DNA of 64,000 nt from Planococcus citri (GCF_950023065.1 NC_088681.1:44116836-44180835); one strand, 5' to 3'. Shown: positions 10,966 to 23,787, counted from the first letter of the stretch. The notes: generated by a model not told the origin, from the letters alone. Translations and numbers: made by a program.

Positions 10966-13900
10966 GAGCTTTATTTGAATTCAACCCGCTATTTATGAAA
11001 AGAGGAGATAACTAATTAGCTACGAAATTGAACAATGAAAAAGAAGGAGATCTGAACACAAAAAAACGCCACACTTACAAAAAATATCAAGAAAATAATC
11101 ATTGATTCTGCAAACATTGGTATTTTTGGAGGGTACAGGGGAAGCTGCATACAAACCGATATATTTTCTCAAACTATGAAGTTCATACTACTACATAGAA
11201 ACCAACCAGCATCACACGACATAGGTAACAGAGATACAAATCGCCCAAATCAGATATACCTATAAAACGAAACCTCGTTAAAAAGTTGTGTTTTTTATTT
11301 GAATAAGACCAATAATACCTACTCGAAGGTTTGCTTTTTATCACATTCAAAATTCCAATCAAAAGCTTCACAAAAATAAGTAAAAGAGCGATATTTCAAA
11401 AGAGTGTAAATGAATATTTTTCCATATAAATAAGTCGTAAAAACATCGGCGATTTCTCTCCTCTTTTTACTAATTTAATCGTCAAAGAGTATCACACAAC
11501 GCTCGATCACCGCCGGCCTTTTTTATTTATCCTCGTTTTTGGTTCTTTTTTCGTGTTTTTCGTTAAATACGAGTTTTGAAAGCGAAAAGGTTTCTATAAT
11601 TTGAAAAACAACGTACCTATTTATTTACTCGTAGGTATTATGCTATTTATGCCACCGTATTACGTCATAATAACTTTTCTTTCTGTCGAAGGAAATATCG
11701 AAGTATGTAGGTAGGTACCTACATCAAAATGAGCGACTGGTCGACTTCGTTAACAGGGAGGTAAATGTCACCTCACCTGTTTTAACATCGCGAATATGAT
11801 GACACGAAGTATAGGTAATAATCAGCTTACGTTTATAACCCTTGAAAACAAAAAAACTATTAGAAATACGAGTATTACCTACCTTCAGATGTTATTAGAC
11901 TTATATGTACTTTTCTCCGTTTATTTTTTCATGTTCAATTTTTTTTTGTTTTACTAATCGAAAAACTATACAATTTTTGTCCATATTGCTCCGCCTACTT
12001 GTTTTGAATATTGCCTCACATCTGACTATACCACAAATATGTAGGTAGTAGGTACACAATATTAACGGTATGGTACCATAATAATTGTACATTTGTACAG
12101 TTATTTATTCTTACATATGTACATAAATGTGTATTCGCTCAACTACATACTTACCAATGTCTATTTGAGATAGGAAAAAAATAAATATGGATAATTATAT
12201 ATGTAGGTAAGGTACTTATGCATAGATAGATACGCTTGTTAATATTTTCACAACAAGCAATTTTTGGCAGAACGAGGTTTTTTTGACTTTCCGCAATTTT
12301 TACCAGAGGCAAAACTTTTTGCTATTGTCGTTTTCATAAGAAAAACGTTGACAATTATTAGCAAAAAAGATACCTACCTACCTACCTACATTTTTCATCA
12401 ATTTTAAGCAGAAAACTGAAACAATGAAACTCGTCGGGAATTTTCGGTGAAAAATTGAACATTTTTGGCACCATGCAAGTCTGAAAATGTCAGCAAAAAG
12501 TCGAGTCTTTTAGCCAGTTATCGTCGAATATGTGAAACCTTTTAGCGATTTTGTTGTCAAAACGCACGACTTTTTGAGAATTTTAGGGAAAAAAGTAAGA
12601 CATTTTGGAATTTTTCGCAAAAAAGTGTCAATTTTGAGCAATTTTGGGTATGAAATGAGGCTTTCGGCAATAATTTAGCTTGAAGCAAGATTTGTTTACT
12701 GTAAAACTGAAATAAGGCAGAGTAGCCAGTTGGAAAAGAGTAAATAAATTCGAAAATTATTCATCTTGTAGATATTTACTACCTATTTAGGCACATTCTT
12801 CCTTTTTTTCTTCCAGAAGTACATCGTACCTAGGTAGAGCCAAGATGTGAGAAAATTGAATTTTTAAAAATTTGTTTAAAAAGTAACTTTGGTACATACT
12901 TACCAGGACTAAAATTTTGAAAAAGTAAACAAAGTTAGTTATTACTTGAAAATTAAGCGAGACCAGCCTTGCATATATTCGGCAGAAAATTATCAACAAA
13001 ATTTGAAAAAAATAACAGTGTTGTTTGAGAAAGAACTGATTCGACCATCTGATCTAGCTGTACACTTAAAAAAATCAAATTGCTGTTTTTCTGAACGATG
13101 AAGGAACAAATTTAATAGATTTTTTTCCAAGTCATGACAGGAAGCCCCCCCCCTCTCTCTACAATTCCCATAAGAAATCTGAAAAATTGAAATTGTTGTA
13201 TTTTACCTTCTAAGTATATCCTTAGATTTGGTTCATTTTTATTAGAATAAAACTGTCGAATATTTCTGACCCTTTTGCAATTTGCATGATGAAAAAAGTG
13301 GAAATTATCCCATTTTTCAGAAAAAGAAAAAGTAAACGTATTTTTACGTTTTAAAAAATTGTAATCCTTTATTTTGGTTCATCTTTCGTCAGAAAACCAC
13401 TATTTAATATTTTCGATTCCCCTCCCCCCTCCCCCGCTACCACGATGAAAAAGTGGAACTTGGTACCTTCCCAAGCTTCTGAAAATAATTCATTTTCTGG
13501 CGTCTTATTGCAGCTGGATGAGTCGAACTAGCCAAGACTATTGCCTCAGAGGACCAAGTGAGATTGACTTCAGTAATGTATTACTATTGGTGTTAATTGC
13601 CAATTGACATAATTAACATGAAACATCAAGCAAGTAAGGAGGTTTTTTCTTGAAAAGAAGTCATTTGAAAGAACTCTGAAGGAAAGTTTGAATTTTGTGA
13701 GAGAAAAAAACACCCATTTGTTTGATTGTTTTGATATTTTCAACTTTGGTGGTCTCTGAGGTAAGTGGTCGATTTTGTTGGAGGTAGGGAGATTGAGGGA
13801 AGGTTTTTCTTGAGAAAAGAATATTATTGTATCTTGAATTGAGTATTCTGTTTAGAGATGGAAAAATCTTAAAATAATTTGTACCTACATACCTACACTA

Positions 13901-14750
13901 CAAGCATCTATTTTTCAACTTTTAAAGAGAGTTTTTCTTGAAAATGTGGCTATTCATTCCAGAAACGAACCATTTTCAAAAAATTCGTACAGATAGATAT
14001 CAATTGTTCGTTGTTTTGTCGTTTTTTTTTTCGACTTTGAGGGGTGTTAGGGGGGTCCTTTACCCCTTTTTAACCAATACGATGATCTTCGATCCAACAA
14101 TATTAGAAATTATAACAAATGAAATTTATTTTTTGTTAACACAATTCGAGTCTCAAGTATTTTCTCGGAATGACAAAATTGACACAATCCGAATTTGAGC
14201 TTATGTTTATTTATTCAATATTAAGCACAATATCCACAAAGATTCTTTAAAAAAATAATCCAATCAAAATTAACACAATAGGTTTTATTTACGAGAGGTG
14301 GAAAGATTATTCGCGTATTTTTTAAAACTTGATAAAAAAAAATGTAGCTCTAATAATATTTTAACGAGAAATGGAAGAATTTTTAAACCGACACAGCAGA
14401 GCAAATTTCTAACGTTGTTATTTCTTTCCACGACTGATTAACAGAACAATTTCATACTTTAATAATGTCGCCAAATATGATGTTTTTTTTCCCTTCCTTA
14501 TTTACGATTTACCGTTAAGAAATCACGCGATTCTTTTCTGCAAGCTCAGTTTTTAATTTTTGTTTCCTCAGCAAATTACTTGGCAAATTTATCAATTTAT
14601 GTCGAAATCGATGACTGTACTTTTTTCGGTAAAATCTATACGTAACAAGGGGCTTCATGTAAGAAAACCAACATCATTTGAGACGGGGAGATTTTTCTTG
14701 AAGAGGTGCTTATTCAGAAAGATTCTTCCCATAAATGAAAAATTTTCAAC
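10966..14750. other. Intergenic, no gene seen
   Basis: AT-rich, with many in-frame stops. At 12240-12690 degenerate phrases such as GCAATTTTTnnCAGAG and AAAAAGTnGAnACTTTT recur and resemble 30400-31400, suggesting an old shared repeat. A C-rich tract lies at 13145-13160 and another at 13423-13436. No exon can be supported. Confidence 0.5.
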
Positions 14751-16179
14751 AAAGGGTACCCCCGGATAAGATAGGCAAAATGCCCTTAACCTCAGATTTC
14801 GATGAAACTCACAGGGTATGTTTAGTACCCCAAAAAAATAATTTTGGGCCCATAGCCCGCTCCCCAGCCCACCCCCCCTCACCCAGGGGGGCCAAAAAAC
14901 GCGTTTTTCAGGGAAAAAATTCTGCATCAGCGCGTGTTTGAGATAAATTTATTCCGTAAACGAATATAGTTAGAGGACACATGGGGGTACCTCCCTGAAT
15001 TTTTTCAGAATTTTTCATCGCATGGGGGGGAGAAGGGGAGACAAAAGAAAACTTTGAATCGACATTACTCCGAAACGAAAAAACATACCAAAACGATTTT
15101 TTCGTCAAATATGTATCTTTAGGTCTACTTTCTATAGAAGTCATCACCCGGCCATTTGGAGTGGTGGGTCAAGCTCAAAACCTCAAAAAACTCTCAAAAA
15201 CCCACGTTTTTTACGTTTTTCTCCAAAAATATGGACAAATGGCGGAAATCGAAGAGAACCAAGTTGTTCAGCGTGAAATTTTACCTCAGAATGTGTAATT
15301 GAAAATTCATTTATACCGCAAGATCGTCTAAAACTACACGCGCAGAAGTATTTTTGCTTATATCAAGATAGCCTGAAGGGTATTCCTGGGTAAAATAGGT
15401 GAAATGCCCCTGTACTCGGATTTCTGAAATTTTGATGAAACATCATTGGGTACCTTTAAAAAAATGTTGGAGCCAAAAAATCCCCCCCACCCCACCTCCC
15501 TTGCACACAATAGCGAAAAAACTTTTTTCAGGGGGGGGGGGAATCATGCTTCGACGAATTTTGAAAAATAAATCTGTATTCACTCAAAGGAAGTACTTGA
15601 AGAAGATACGATTTTAGCAACGAGAATTATTTTCAAAAATTGTTGTCCCGGGGGGGGGGGATATTGACAAAATAAAATTTGAAACTACCGTATCTTGCCG
15701 AACCTAATTCAAGCACATGACATTTTTTTTCAAAAATGTGTCTGCATGAGTACTATAATTGGTATTTTTTCACATTTTCCCTCCAGGTGGGCAATCTTCA
15801 AAAACTCAAAAAACACTAAAAAATATGTTTTTTTTCACGGCACCACCAAAAAAAAGCGAACTGTAATTTTGCATGCTGGCCTCCAAAAACAATAGAAAAC
15901 CAACTAACTTCTTCATAGATTGACAATATGGGTATCGTTATCATATTATGAATCGAACTCGCTGAACACGAATATGAAGTTTGATTTGCAATTGGACCCT
16001 CCTAACGGTCACATTGGGGAGAGGGGTTGCCCAAAAATTACATTTTTTGTGTAAAATGCTTCATTATAGCGCTATTTACGCCATGCACCTTCTTAATCAA
16101 GGTTTTCTTGAATTACAAGTACTTTTCAAGTATGTACATACTACATAGTAGGTATCTAACTCAAAACTATCAGAATAGT

Positions 16180-16312
16180 AGTTTATTCATCTAGGGAGTA
16201 AAAATGATTTTGGACGAATTTCGAGGTTTATTGCCCGAGTGAAGCGAGGGATAAATAATTCAAAATCGTCGAAAATCACTCTTACTCTCTGGTTGAATAA
16301 TATATTTTTCGT
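16180..16312. repeat. Small hairpin repeat
   Basis: TTATTCATCTAGGGAGTAA at the left pairs with the complement of TTACTCTCTGGTTGAATAA at the right, and GATTTTGGACGAATT pairs imperfectly with the AATCGTCGAAAATC block. The loop carries GCCCGAGTGAAGCGAGGG. It is a small fold-back, probably a MITE or fragment sitting in the spacer of the long-TIR element. Confidence 0.55.
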
Positions 16313-16955
16313 TATGAGGAAGAAAAACGCCAGTATTTACTTCCAAAAATCAGAAGCGGAAGCAAAAGTAGCACTTTTTCTCCCTAAATAACGAAAAGGT
16401 TTATTTTTAGTGTCGATGATTAAATTTTTATGTGAGTTACCAAGTACATTGAAAACATAATAGGTATAGGTACCTACTTATGTATCAGATTGGGTGGATG
16501 GCGGAAAAAAAGGGGGAAAACTGTGGATTTTTACCAATTTCAGCAAAAACCGTCATTTTGTGTTGAAAGTTGCACAGAAAAATTCTAGCTCCAGAAGCTA
16601 AAGGGAAAACATGAACCCTCAAAGTTGGGGTATTTTCGAAAAAACCGTGTTTTTTTCACTGTAGCCCCTGTACCCGATTTGTTTTGAGAAATAACGACCC
16701 AGTTCCAAATGAATATATTTGAGATTCTGCGTCCATTCTATGCAATTATTTTTAATTGTTATTGGCAATTTCGAAAAATCACGAAAACTTTAGGAATTTT
16801 TGCCAATCTTTCTCGATTTTTTGAAACCTAAAATATTGGCATCACTGCGTTCCAAAATATTTCCTCAGTTTCAGAAATATATCATCTTTCAATATTTTTT
16901 CGTCATTATAGCGAAACTTTTACGAAGAAAATATTTTCAAAACACCAACTACTAA

Positions 16956-18884
16956 GAGATACCAGCAAGCCAGGACATAGAAGAAGAATGGAAAAATATC
17001 AAATCCATTGTGACAAAAGCGGCAAAAGAAAGCTTAGGAATGGTTCCTTGCAGAATTGGGGCAAAGCAAATAAAGAATTGGGACAACGAAATCCAAGAAC
17101 TCATACAAAAGAAAAGACAGGCATTCAGAAAATTCATGAGCACAAAAAGCGAGGTTGATGGTGAAGAATATCGAAAACAGTCGGCAAAAGTCAAGAGAAA
17201 GTCCAGGAAATTACAGAGAGAGAGCTGGGAAAATTTCATCACATTCCTGGAGCATGACACATACAAGTTACGGCCAAAGGTGTACAAGATCATAAGAAGA
17301 ATTGACACAAATTTTAACGAAAGAGTGGGTTTGCCAAAGATTAAAATCAATGATGCAAAGGAATATTTTGAAGAACTCTGGAGTGATGAAAATGCACAAG
17401 ATACAAAGATAGAAGATGAAATTGGAGAAATAGAAGACAGAATTTCAATTAAAGAGCTTCAAGAAGCTTTGAGAACAGCAAAAAATGCAAAAGCTCCAGG
17501 AGAAGATGGCATACCAACAGAATTGTACAAATATGCAAGTGGTGAATTTAAAAGAAGACTTCTGGAATTCCTAAATAGGATGTACCAAGAAGAAAGGGTA
17601 CCTGAAGATTTCAAAACAGCAATTGTAATACCACTGTTCAAGAAAGGCGATATGTCAAACCTGAAAAACTACCGAGGAATAAGTCTACTCAACACCTGCT
17701 ACAAGATATATGCGAAAATACTGGCAAAACGACTGGCAGAGCATGCAGAAGAAAAGCTGTCAGAAAGTCAAAATGGATTTAGAAAAGGAAGATCATGCAC
17801 TGATGCAAGTTATACAGTAAAACTACTGATGGAAAAACGGATCGAATACAACCTAGAAACACACATGTGCTTTATAGACCTGGAAAAAGCATATGATAGG
17901 GTTAATAGAAAAAAACTGTTTGAAGTCCTAAAAGATGAAGAGATAACATATAAAATGCGAAAGGTGATAAACAGCATATATAAAAACACTAGAATAAGAG
18001 TACGAATTGGAAATAAACTCTCAGAACAAGCAGAAATAAACAGAGGAGTTCGCCAGGGATGCCCACTGTCTTGTGTTTTATTCAACATGTACATGGATCA
18101 CATGGTAAAAGAATGGCAGAAAATGAAGCCAAAAGGAATCAAGACAGACAGAAGGCAAGAAATATCAACAGTATTATTCGCAGATGATCAAGCAGTACTA
18201 GCCGAAACAGAAGATGACCTACAGAGATCAATGTATAATTTAACAAAGACATCAGAAAAGTATGATATGAGAATATCTTCAGAGAAAACAAAAACAATGG
18301 CCTTCAAAGGAAAGGAGCCAGTAAGAAGCAAGATTGTAATAAATGGAAAAATCATTGAACAGGTCAACAATTTCAAATACCTGGGAAATACGATATCATA
18401 CCAGGGAGAAGTAGATGTTGGTGGAAAGATTGCAAAGTTCCTGAGAGTCACAGGGCTGATAAATAGGACCCTGAGAAGCAGTAAGGTGCGAAAAGAAACA
18501 AGATTGAAGGTGTACAATACCCTAGCAATACCAATGATGACGTATGGAAGCGAGGTATGGGCACTGAAGAAATCTGATAAAAGAAGAATAACGGCAGCAG
18601 AGATGAAGTTCATGAGGAGAACGGCAGGGGTGACTCTCAGAGACAGAGTCCCATCCGAGAAAATAACAGCAGATCTTGGAGTGAAGCCAGTCATGAAGAA
18701 GATAAAACAGTATAGGAAAGATTGGAGAAATCATGTCAAAAGGATGGAGGAAACAAGATCACCAAAACAGGTCCTCCAATATACACCAACAGGGAAGAGA
18801 AGCAGAGGGAGACCAAGGAGGAAACTCACAGATACCTCAGGCTCATCCTCAACAGGTTCCACACCGCAGCAGACAGGCCAATAG
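16956..18884 (+). pseudogene. Reverse transcriptase fragment of LINE
   Basis: An open frame of about 640 codons begins right after a stop at the insertion boundary, so there is no native start (GTG at 17010 and later ATGs are internal). Counting from 17010, a reverse transcriptase domain is recognisable: APGEDGIPTE (~160), NGFRKGRSC (~255), FIDLEKAYDRV (~287), RGVRQGCPLS (~345) and the catalytic FADDQ (~390), with the two Asp present. A downstream NFKYLG thumb-like region and a C-terminal GKRSRGRPRR stretch follow. The usual W-containing tail after GRPRR is replaced by a Ser/Thr/Gln-rich end, perhaps a frameshift. RTE/I-like clade is likely but not settled. Confidence 0.85.
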
Positions 18885-18915
18885 GCCTACCGCTTATAAG
18901 GAAACGACGACGACG
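16956..18915 (+). mobile_element. 5'-truncated non-LTR retrotransposon (LINE)
   Basis: The insertion is bounded by ACACCAACTACTAA at 16942-16955 and ACACCAACTGCTAA at 18916-18929 (13 of 14 identical), as expected of a target-site duplication. It ends in a short ACG/GAC repeat tail just before the right duplication, typical of some LINE 3' ends. The endonuclease region is missing, so the copy is 5'-truncated and cannot move on its own. It landed in the spacer of the 14751-19910 element, so it is younger than that element. Confidence 0.85.
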
Positions 18916-19910
18916 ACACCAACTGCTAATACCTCCCTCCCAAAAAAAGATTTACAAATTTTCAATCACTTGTAGAGCTCTAAAACTGGCCTTGGATTCT
19001 GATGGCAATAGCATAGATCGACGCAGAATCTCAAATACCCATGTACTTTCACTATAATGTCTCCTCCATATATTTTGAGTGAATACAGATTTATTTTTCA
19101 AAATTCGTCGAAGCATGATTCCCCCCCCCCCTGAAAAAAGTTTTTTCGCCATTGTGAGCAAAGGAGGTGGGGTGGGGTGAATTTTTGGCTCCAACATTTT
19201 TTTTAAGGTACCCAATGATGTTTCATCAAAACTTCAGAAATCCGAGTACAGGGGCATTTCACCTATTTTACCCAGGAATACCCTTCAGGCTATCTTGATA
19301 TAAGCAAAAATACTTCTGCGCGTGTAGTTTTAGACGATCTTGCGGTATAAATGAATTTTCAATTACACATTCTGAGGTAAAATTTCACGCTGAACAACTT
19401 GGTTCTCTTCGATTTCCGCCATTTGTCCATATTTTTGGAGAAAAACGTAAAAAACGTGGGTTTTTGAGAGTTTTTTGAGGTTTTGAGCTTGACCCACCAC
19501 TCCAAATGGCCGGGTGATGACTTCTATAGAAAGTAGACCTAAAGATACATATTTGACGAAAAAATCGTTTTGGTATGTTTTTTCGTTTCGGAGTAATGTC
19601 GATTCAAAGTTTTCTTTTGTCTCCCCTTCTCCCCCCCATGCGATGAAAAATTCTGAAAAAATTCAGGGAGGTACCCCCATGTGTCCTCTAACTATATTCG
19701 TTTACGGAATAAATTTATCTCAAACACGCGCTGATGCAGAATTTTTTCCCTGAAAAACGCGTTTTTTGGCCCCCCTGGGTGAGGGGGGGTGGGCTGGGGA
19801 GCGGGCTATGGGCCCAAAATTATTTTTTTGGGGTACTAAACATACCCTGTGAGTTTCATCGAAATCTGAGGTTAAGGGCATTTTGCCTATCTTATCCGGG
19901 GGTACCCTTT

Positions 19911-22511
19911 CTACAGACATTAATTTTTTATCTTTTTTTCATTTTCCCCAAATTCGGAGGCTCCACACGAGAGAGCCAACACCATTTAGAGATCTCACAA
20001 TTAAGGTCTTCACTTAAAAAGGGGGTTATGTATATTGCGGAAATGAGGCTTTTACAAAAAATTTTCATTGATTTTGATTTATTCTCATTTTTTTAATGTT
20101 TTTTTTTCAACGTGGGGGCTCCTTTTACTAGGGGGCAAATATGATTTGAAGGGCAGGGGGGATTGTTTCTGGAAAAAAATATTAATAAGGAAAATTTGCT
20201 GTCGCAGAAACAAATTTTTTTGATTGGACATCATTTTCAACCTTGGGGTTTTGCAGATGGAAAAATTAAGATGCATCCTAATGCTCATTGCTACTTCCAA
20301 TATCTACTTCGGTATTTAAGATGAATTTAAATTTCATGGAGCGTCAGAAATAATAGAATAATTGCAGTTATCAACTTTTTATTTTTAAAAAAATGTACCT
20401 ACAATGAAAGCTCAACTTGGAAAAACTCATTTCTTTCCGACCATTTAAAGTGCAAAAGAAATTCTTCGGCCATAACAAATGCTAGTCAGTTTACTTTCGT
20501 TCACATTGTCTATGTACAGCTATTCTACATATTATATCGATCATAAACAATACTTCAGCGTAAGGCGTATTATTGTGTATGTTGTACTGTAAGTTTAAGA
20601 ACATTTTCACGTGATAACAGAAGTACCATGGTGTGTTCACGTGATAGCGACCGCAACCCACCGCACACCGCTTCAGTATTGCCTGCGACTACCACAACCG
20701 TCCTGGTAAACAAAGTCAGTCGGACGTAACGTGACCGACAGATTGTCTAATCCAGGTCTGCGCAGGCGTTTGGGACCATTTCATCGTGCAATGGCATTGT
20801 ACTCATATGTTTACGTCATCGTAGAACGTATAGAGAGACGCACACATATTGGCAAATTGAAGGTTGAAACATTGGAGAAGTGACAAGGTAAACAACGCCA
20901 ACTATAGAAGGGTTCATATAGCTTCTGAAGACGTCAAAATTTGATCGAATTTTATAGTAAACAGACAACAAAAAATAGCCAAGTTTCGAAAATTTGCCGA
21001 CAGCCGCAACTAATTTCGTCAACATCTTCGAACATCGTTGAAGCGGGGAGTGGGGGGAGGGTCAATTAATCTGTCTCTATCTATGAAACCTTCTTAGAGC
21101 AAGTGAGTACCTAATGCACATTGCGCGTATGCATCCGCTGGGTAGGTATAGTTTTTCATCTCACGCTATGTACCACGTAAGCGCGATGGATTCTACAATC
21201 CGCACAAAAATCTCCGTTCCCACGAATTGATTACTACTTATTCAATATTTAAACGGGTACGAACCGGATTAAAGTCGTATTACGAACATGAAATAAGATT
21301 CTTAATATTGTAATCATAATAATGAAAACTACGAGATATCTATTTCTAAATAATTTTTTCTTAAATTTATTTCAATAATCGTATTAGAAAATAATAGGTA
21401 GTTTATTCGATTATAGGTATTGCTCTTTATCGACGCCGAATCACATAGCTCGGCAAACCCACCAAGTTGAATCAATAGAATATTTAAAAATAACTTTTCC
21501 TCTGTCTCCTCTACACAAATCAGAAATCCACCCAGGTGCGATATAATCGTATTTTTAGAGAATTTTTGAAAATGAAATTTGATCCAATTAAGCAAAAAAA
21601 AAAAAATCAAAATTTCATCGAACTGACTTAGAAGGTAAAACTGTCCTGAAATCGCTGTCATTCAAAAACCCGTGTTTCGTCGTGCAATTCACTCAATCTG
21701 TCGTTTAATTAAAGTTTTCCCATTCTATATTCCATCCCCTGAGTGAATTGAAGATAGTTTTGAACCATTTTGAACAGTTCTAGAACCTCAAGCAGATTTT
21801 TGAGAGTTGAAATTTCCATAAAATTTTACTCGGTGATTTTGGGGATACTAAAACTTACATACCTACCTACTTATCAGTGCAATGTAACGTTGACATTTTT
21901 ATCTAATAATTAATAATTTTTCAAACTTTTAATTTTGCGAATAAATTCGTCGTTTTTTATCTGAATCTCGTCGTTTACTTACCAAAGTTGTCGATACATT
22001 TCATTCAATTTGGCATTTACTTGCATTTTTGTTGTGCAATGGTAGAAAATTCTTTCTGTCGTTAAAAATGTGGTTTTGAGACGTTAGCGTCTGTCGTGCA
22101 AAACGTTTATTTTCTGTTGTTTAAATCACTCAATCTGCCATGTCGATAAATTACACCCTTATTGTAAATTTTGGTTGATAGCTAACCATTAGACGTTGCT
22201 TGATACAGTAGGGTCCTGCACATTGAACCACTTTTAGGTTTTTTCATCATTGCTTCAAAAGTTTTGAACCTAGAATGCTCAAATAAGTTTTAAATTGAAC
22301 TCAATCCAAGGTCACAGAGACTGGGGAATGTAATAATAAGTTATTTGCTATGGTACGATCTGAAATAATAAATGAAAAAATTGAAATTCGTTAACAAACC
22401 TGATAGGGATAGTCACAAGAAGTAGTGGTTCAAGCTGCCTGATTTACACATGCATTACTCACAGCACCCCTGTAACAAACTGTAGACATCCACATAAAGT
22501 ATTGAACCGTT
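19911..22511. other. Intergenic, no gene seen
   Basis: No exon was supported. The part at 20600-20830 is less AT-rich and has clustered motifs (listed separately). The remainder is AT-rich with scattered A/T runs, including 14 A across 21594-21607. Confidence 0.45.
20606..20770. promoter_or_regulatory. Candidate regulatory cluster: paired CACGTG E-boxes and TGCGCAGGCG
   Basis: Two E-boxes in the same context, TTCACGTGATA, occur at 20608-20613 and 20638-20643, exactly 30 bp apart. About 115 bp downstream lies TGCGCAGGCG (20759-20768), close to the NRF-1/Ewg consensus half. Base composition here is unusually GC-rich for the window. No adjacent gene is visible, so this could be the promoter of a distant exon or non-coding RNA, or coincidence. 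Confidence 0.3.
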
Positions 22512-23454
22512 TTTATACAAAGGTCAGTCAACAAATAAGTTTCCCTCGTTCAGAAAATTAGGAAGGGAAATACCTAGGAACTTGAAATTTTCAGGGAATC
22601 TTGATACAACCTTTGAGCACCACTCTGCAAAATTTTATTCGGATCCGTTCAGTAGTTCGTTTATAATGAGAGTTTGAAGATGAGATAGGAGTTTTATAGC
22701 GTGTCCGAGGTTCAAGTGGTTCAACGAGGAGTAAAAAAAAATTTTAATTTCGAAAAAAATACGTTAATGGATGTTTACAGATGCCTACTGATCCTCCATG
22801 AAGAAAAAATTGTCCTAATTTGAACAATATGTGAGTGGTGCCAAAAATCCAGTGGTGAGCGCTCGAGCGTGATAAGTGATCACTGGGTAGGTTGCACAAC
22901 TGGTGTTTCAAAAACGAACTCAACAGCCAAAATTGATGAAATTATACACAATAATCTTGATATCAGTATCAAAAACATCATATGTGAGCATGATGCTTCA
23001 TAGTTCATATTTGACTGCCTAAAAAACATTATTGAACTTTGACAGTCATTTTCAGTACCGCAAAATTTGAATGTGCTGCGTCACAAACAAAATTTCACTG
23101 TTCATGTTGCTGCATGTCAAAAGAATAGTCAGAATTTGTGTAAGAATGATGAAAACAAGTTCCTTAACACAATGGTAACCAAAAACAGGGTTGAGCACAT
23201 CACTATGCCTCGCAAATTTGGCACAATCCCCATTGTGAAATCAATTTAAGTTTCAACTCTGACCCGCTATAAGACTCCTACCACATCTTCAAACTCTCAT
23301 TATAAACGAACTACTGAACGGATCCGAATAAAATTTTGCAGAGTGGTGCTCAAAGGTTGTATCAAGATTCCCTGAAAATTTCAAGTTCCTAGGTATTTCC
23401 CTTCCTAGTTTTCTGAACGAGGGAAACTTATTTGTTGACTGACCTTTGTATAAA
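22512..23454. mobile_element. Mariner-like TIR element without transposase
   Basis: About 190 bp of inverted repeat bounds the element: left 22512-22705, right about 23265-23454. The ends read TATACAAAGGTCAGTC and then AACAAATAAGTTTC. The latter resembles the AATAAGTTTC part of mariner TIRs, and TA lies at both outer edges. The interior has a 60-codon ORF (23067-23249) that does not resemble a DDD transposase. The non-autonomous mariner assignment is an inference from the ends. Confidence 0.65.
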
Positions 23455-23644
23455 GAAAATTTTGTTCATCTTCTAATTTGTACATATCTTCTGTCTGTAC
23501 TTCGCGGAGGTTGGCCTCTGCATGAATGCTTCTCTCTGCAGGAGCAGTGGCAACTGCAAGAAAATAATTTTTGGAAAAATTTTCAATTTTGAAACAAAGA
23601 TTTTGTAACATTACGTTGCAAGAGGGTGTGCCAATGTCAATCCA

Positions 23645-23722
23645 TTGCAGATGTTTTGTCGATGCGTTTGTAGATGATCCGCAAATCATCTACAAGTAGG
23701 TACATCTACAAAACATCTACTG
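23645..23722. repeat. Short hairpin
   Basis: GCAGATGTTTTGT and GTAGATGAT pair with ATCATCTAC and ACAAAACATCTACTGC across about 78 bases. It is probably a remnant of a small fold-back element. Confidence 0.45.
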
Positions 23723-23787
23723 CACTGAAGCGTCCAATTGTGACAGATTTTGATGTGTCTACATTTACATCAAAATCCGCATCATCA

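Larger units (their letters stand above)
14751..19910. mobile_element. Large element with ~840-bp terminal inverted repeats, interrupted by a LINE
   Basis: The left arm (14751-15589) and right arm (about 19073-19910) are near-identical reverse complements, beginning AAAGGGTACCCCCGGATAAG. Each arm holds two related sub-units: an outer one from 14751 and an inner one from about 15378. Both read GGGTA, then G(A/G)TAA-ATAGG, AAATGCCC, ATGAAAC, GGGTA and a C-rich tract. The spacer has no transposase. Without the LINE at 16956-18915 the element is about 3.2 kb. No clear target duplication was found at the outer ends, so the class is open. Confidence 0.8.

Noticed and set aside
14751..19910. A transposon encoding its own reverse transcriptase between long TIRs
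   Set aside because: The reverse transcriptase region has its own 14-bp target duplication and 3' tail, so it is a later LINE insertion rather than a component of the TIR element.
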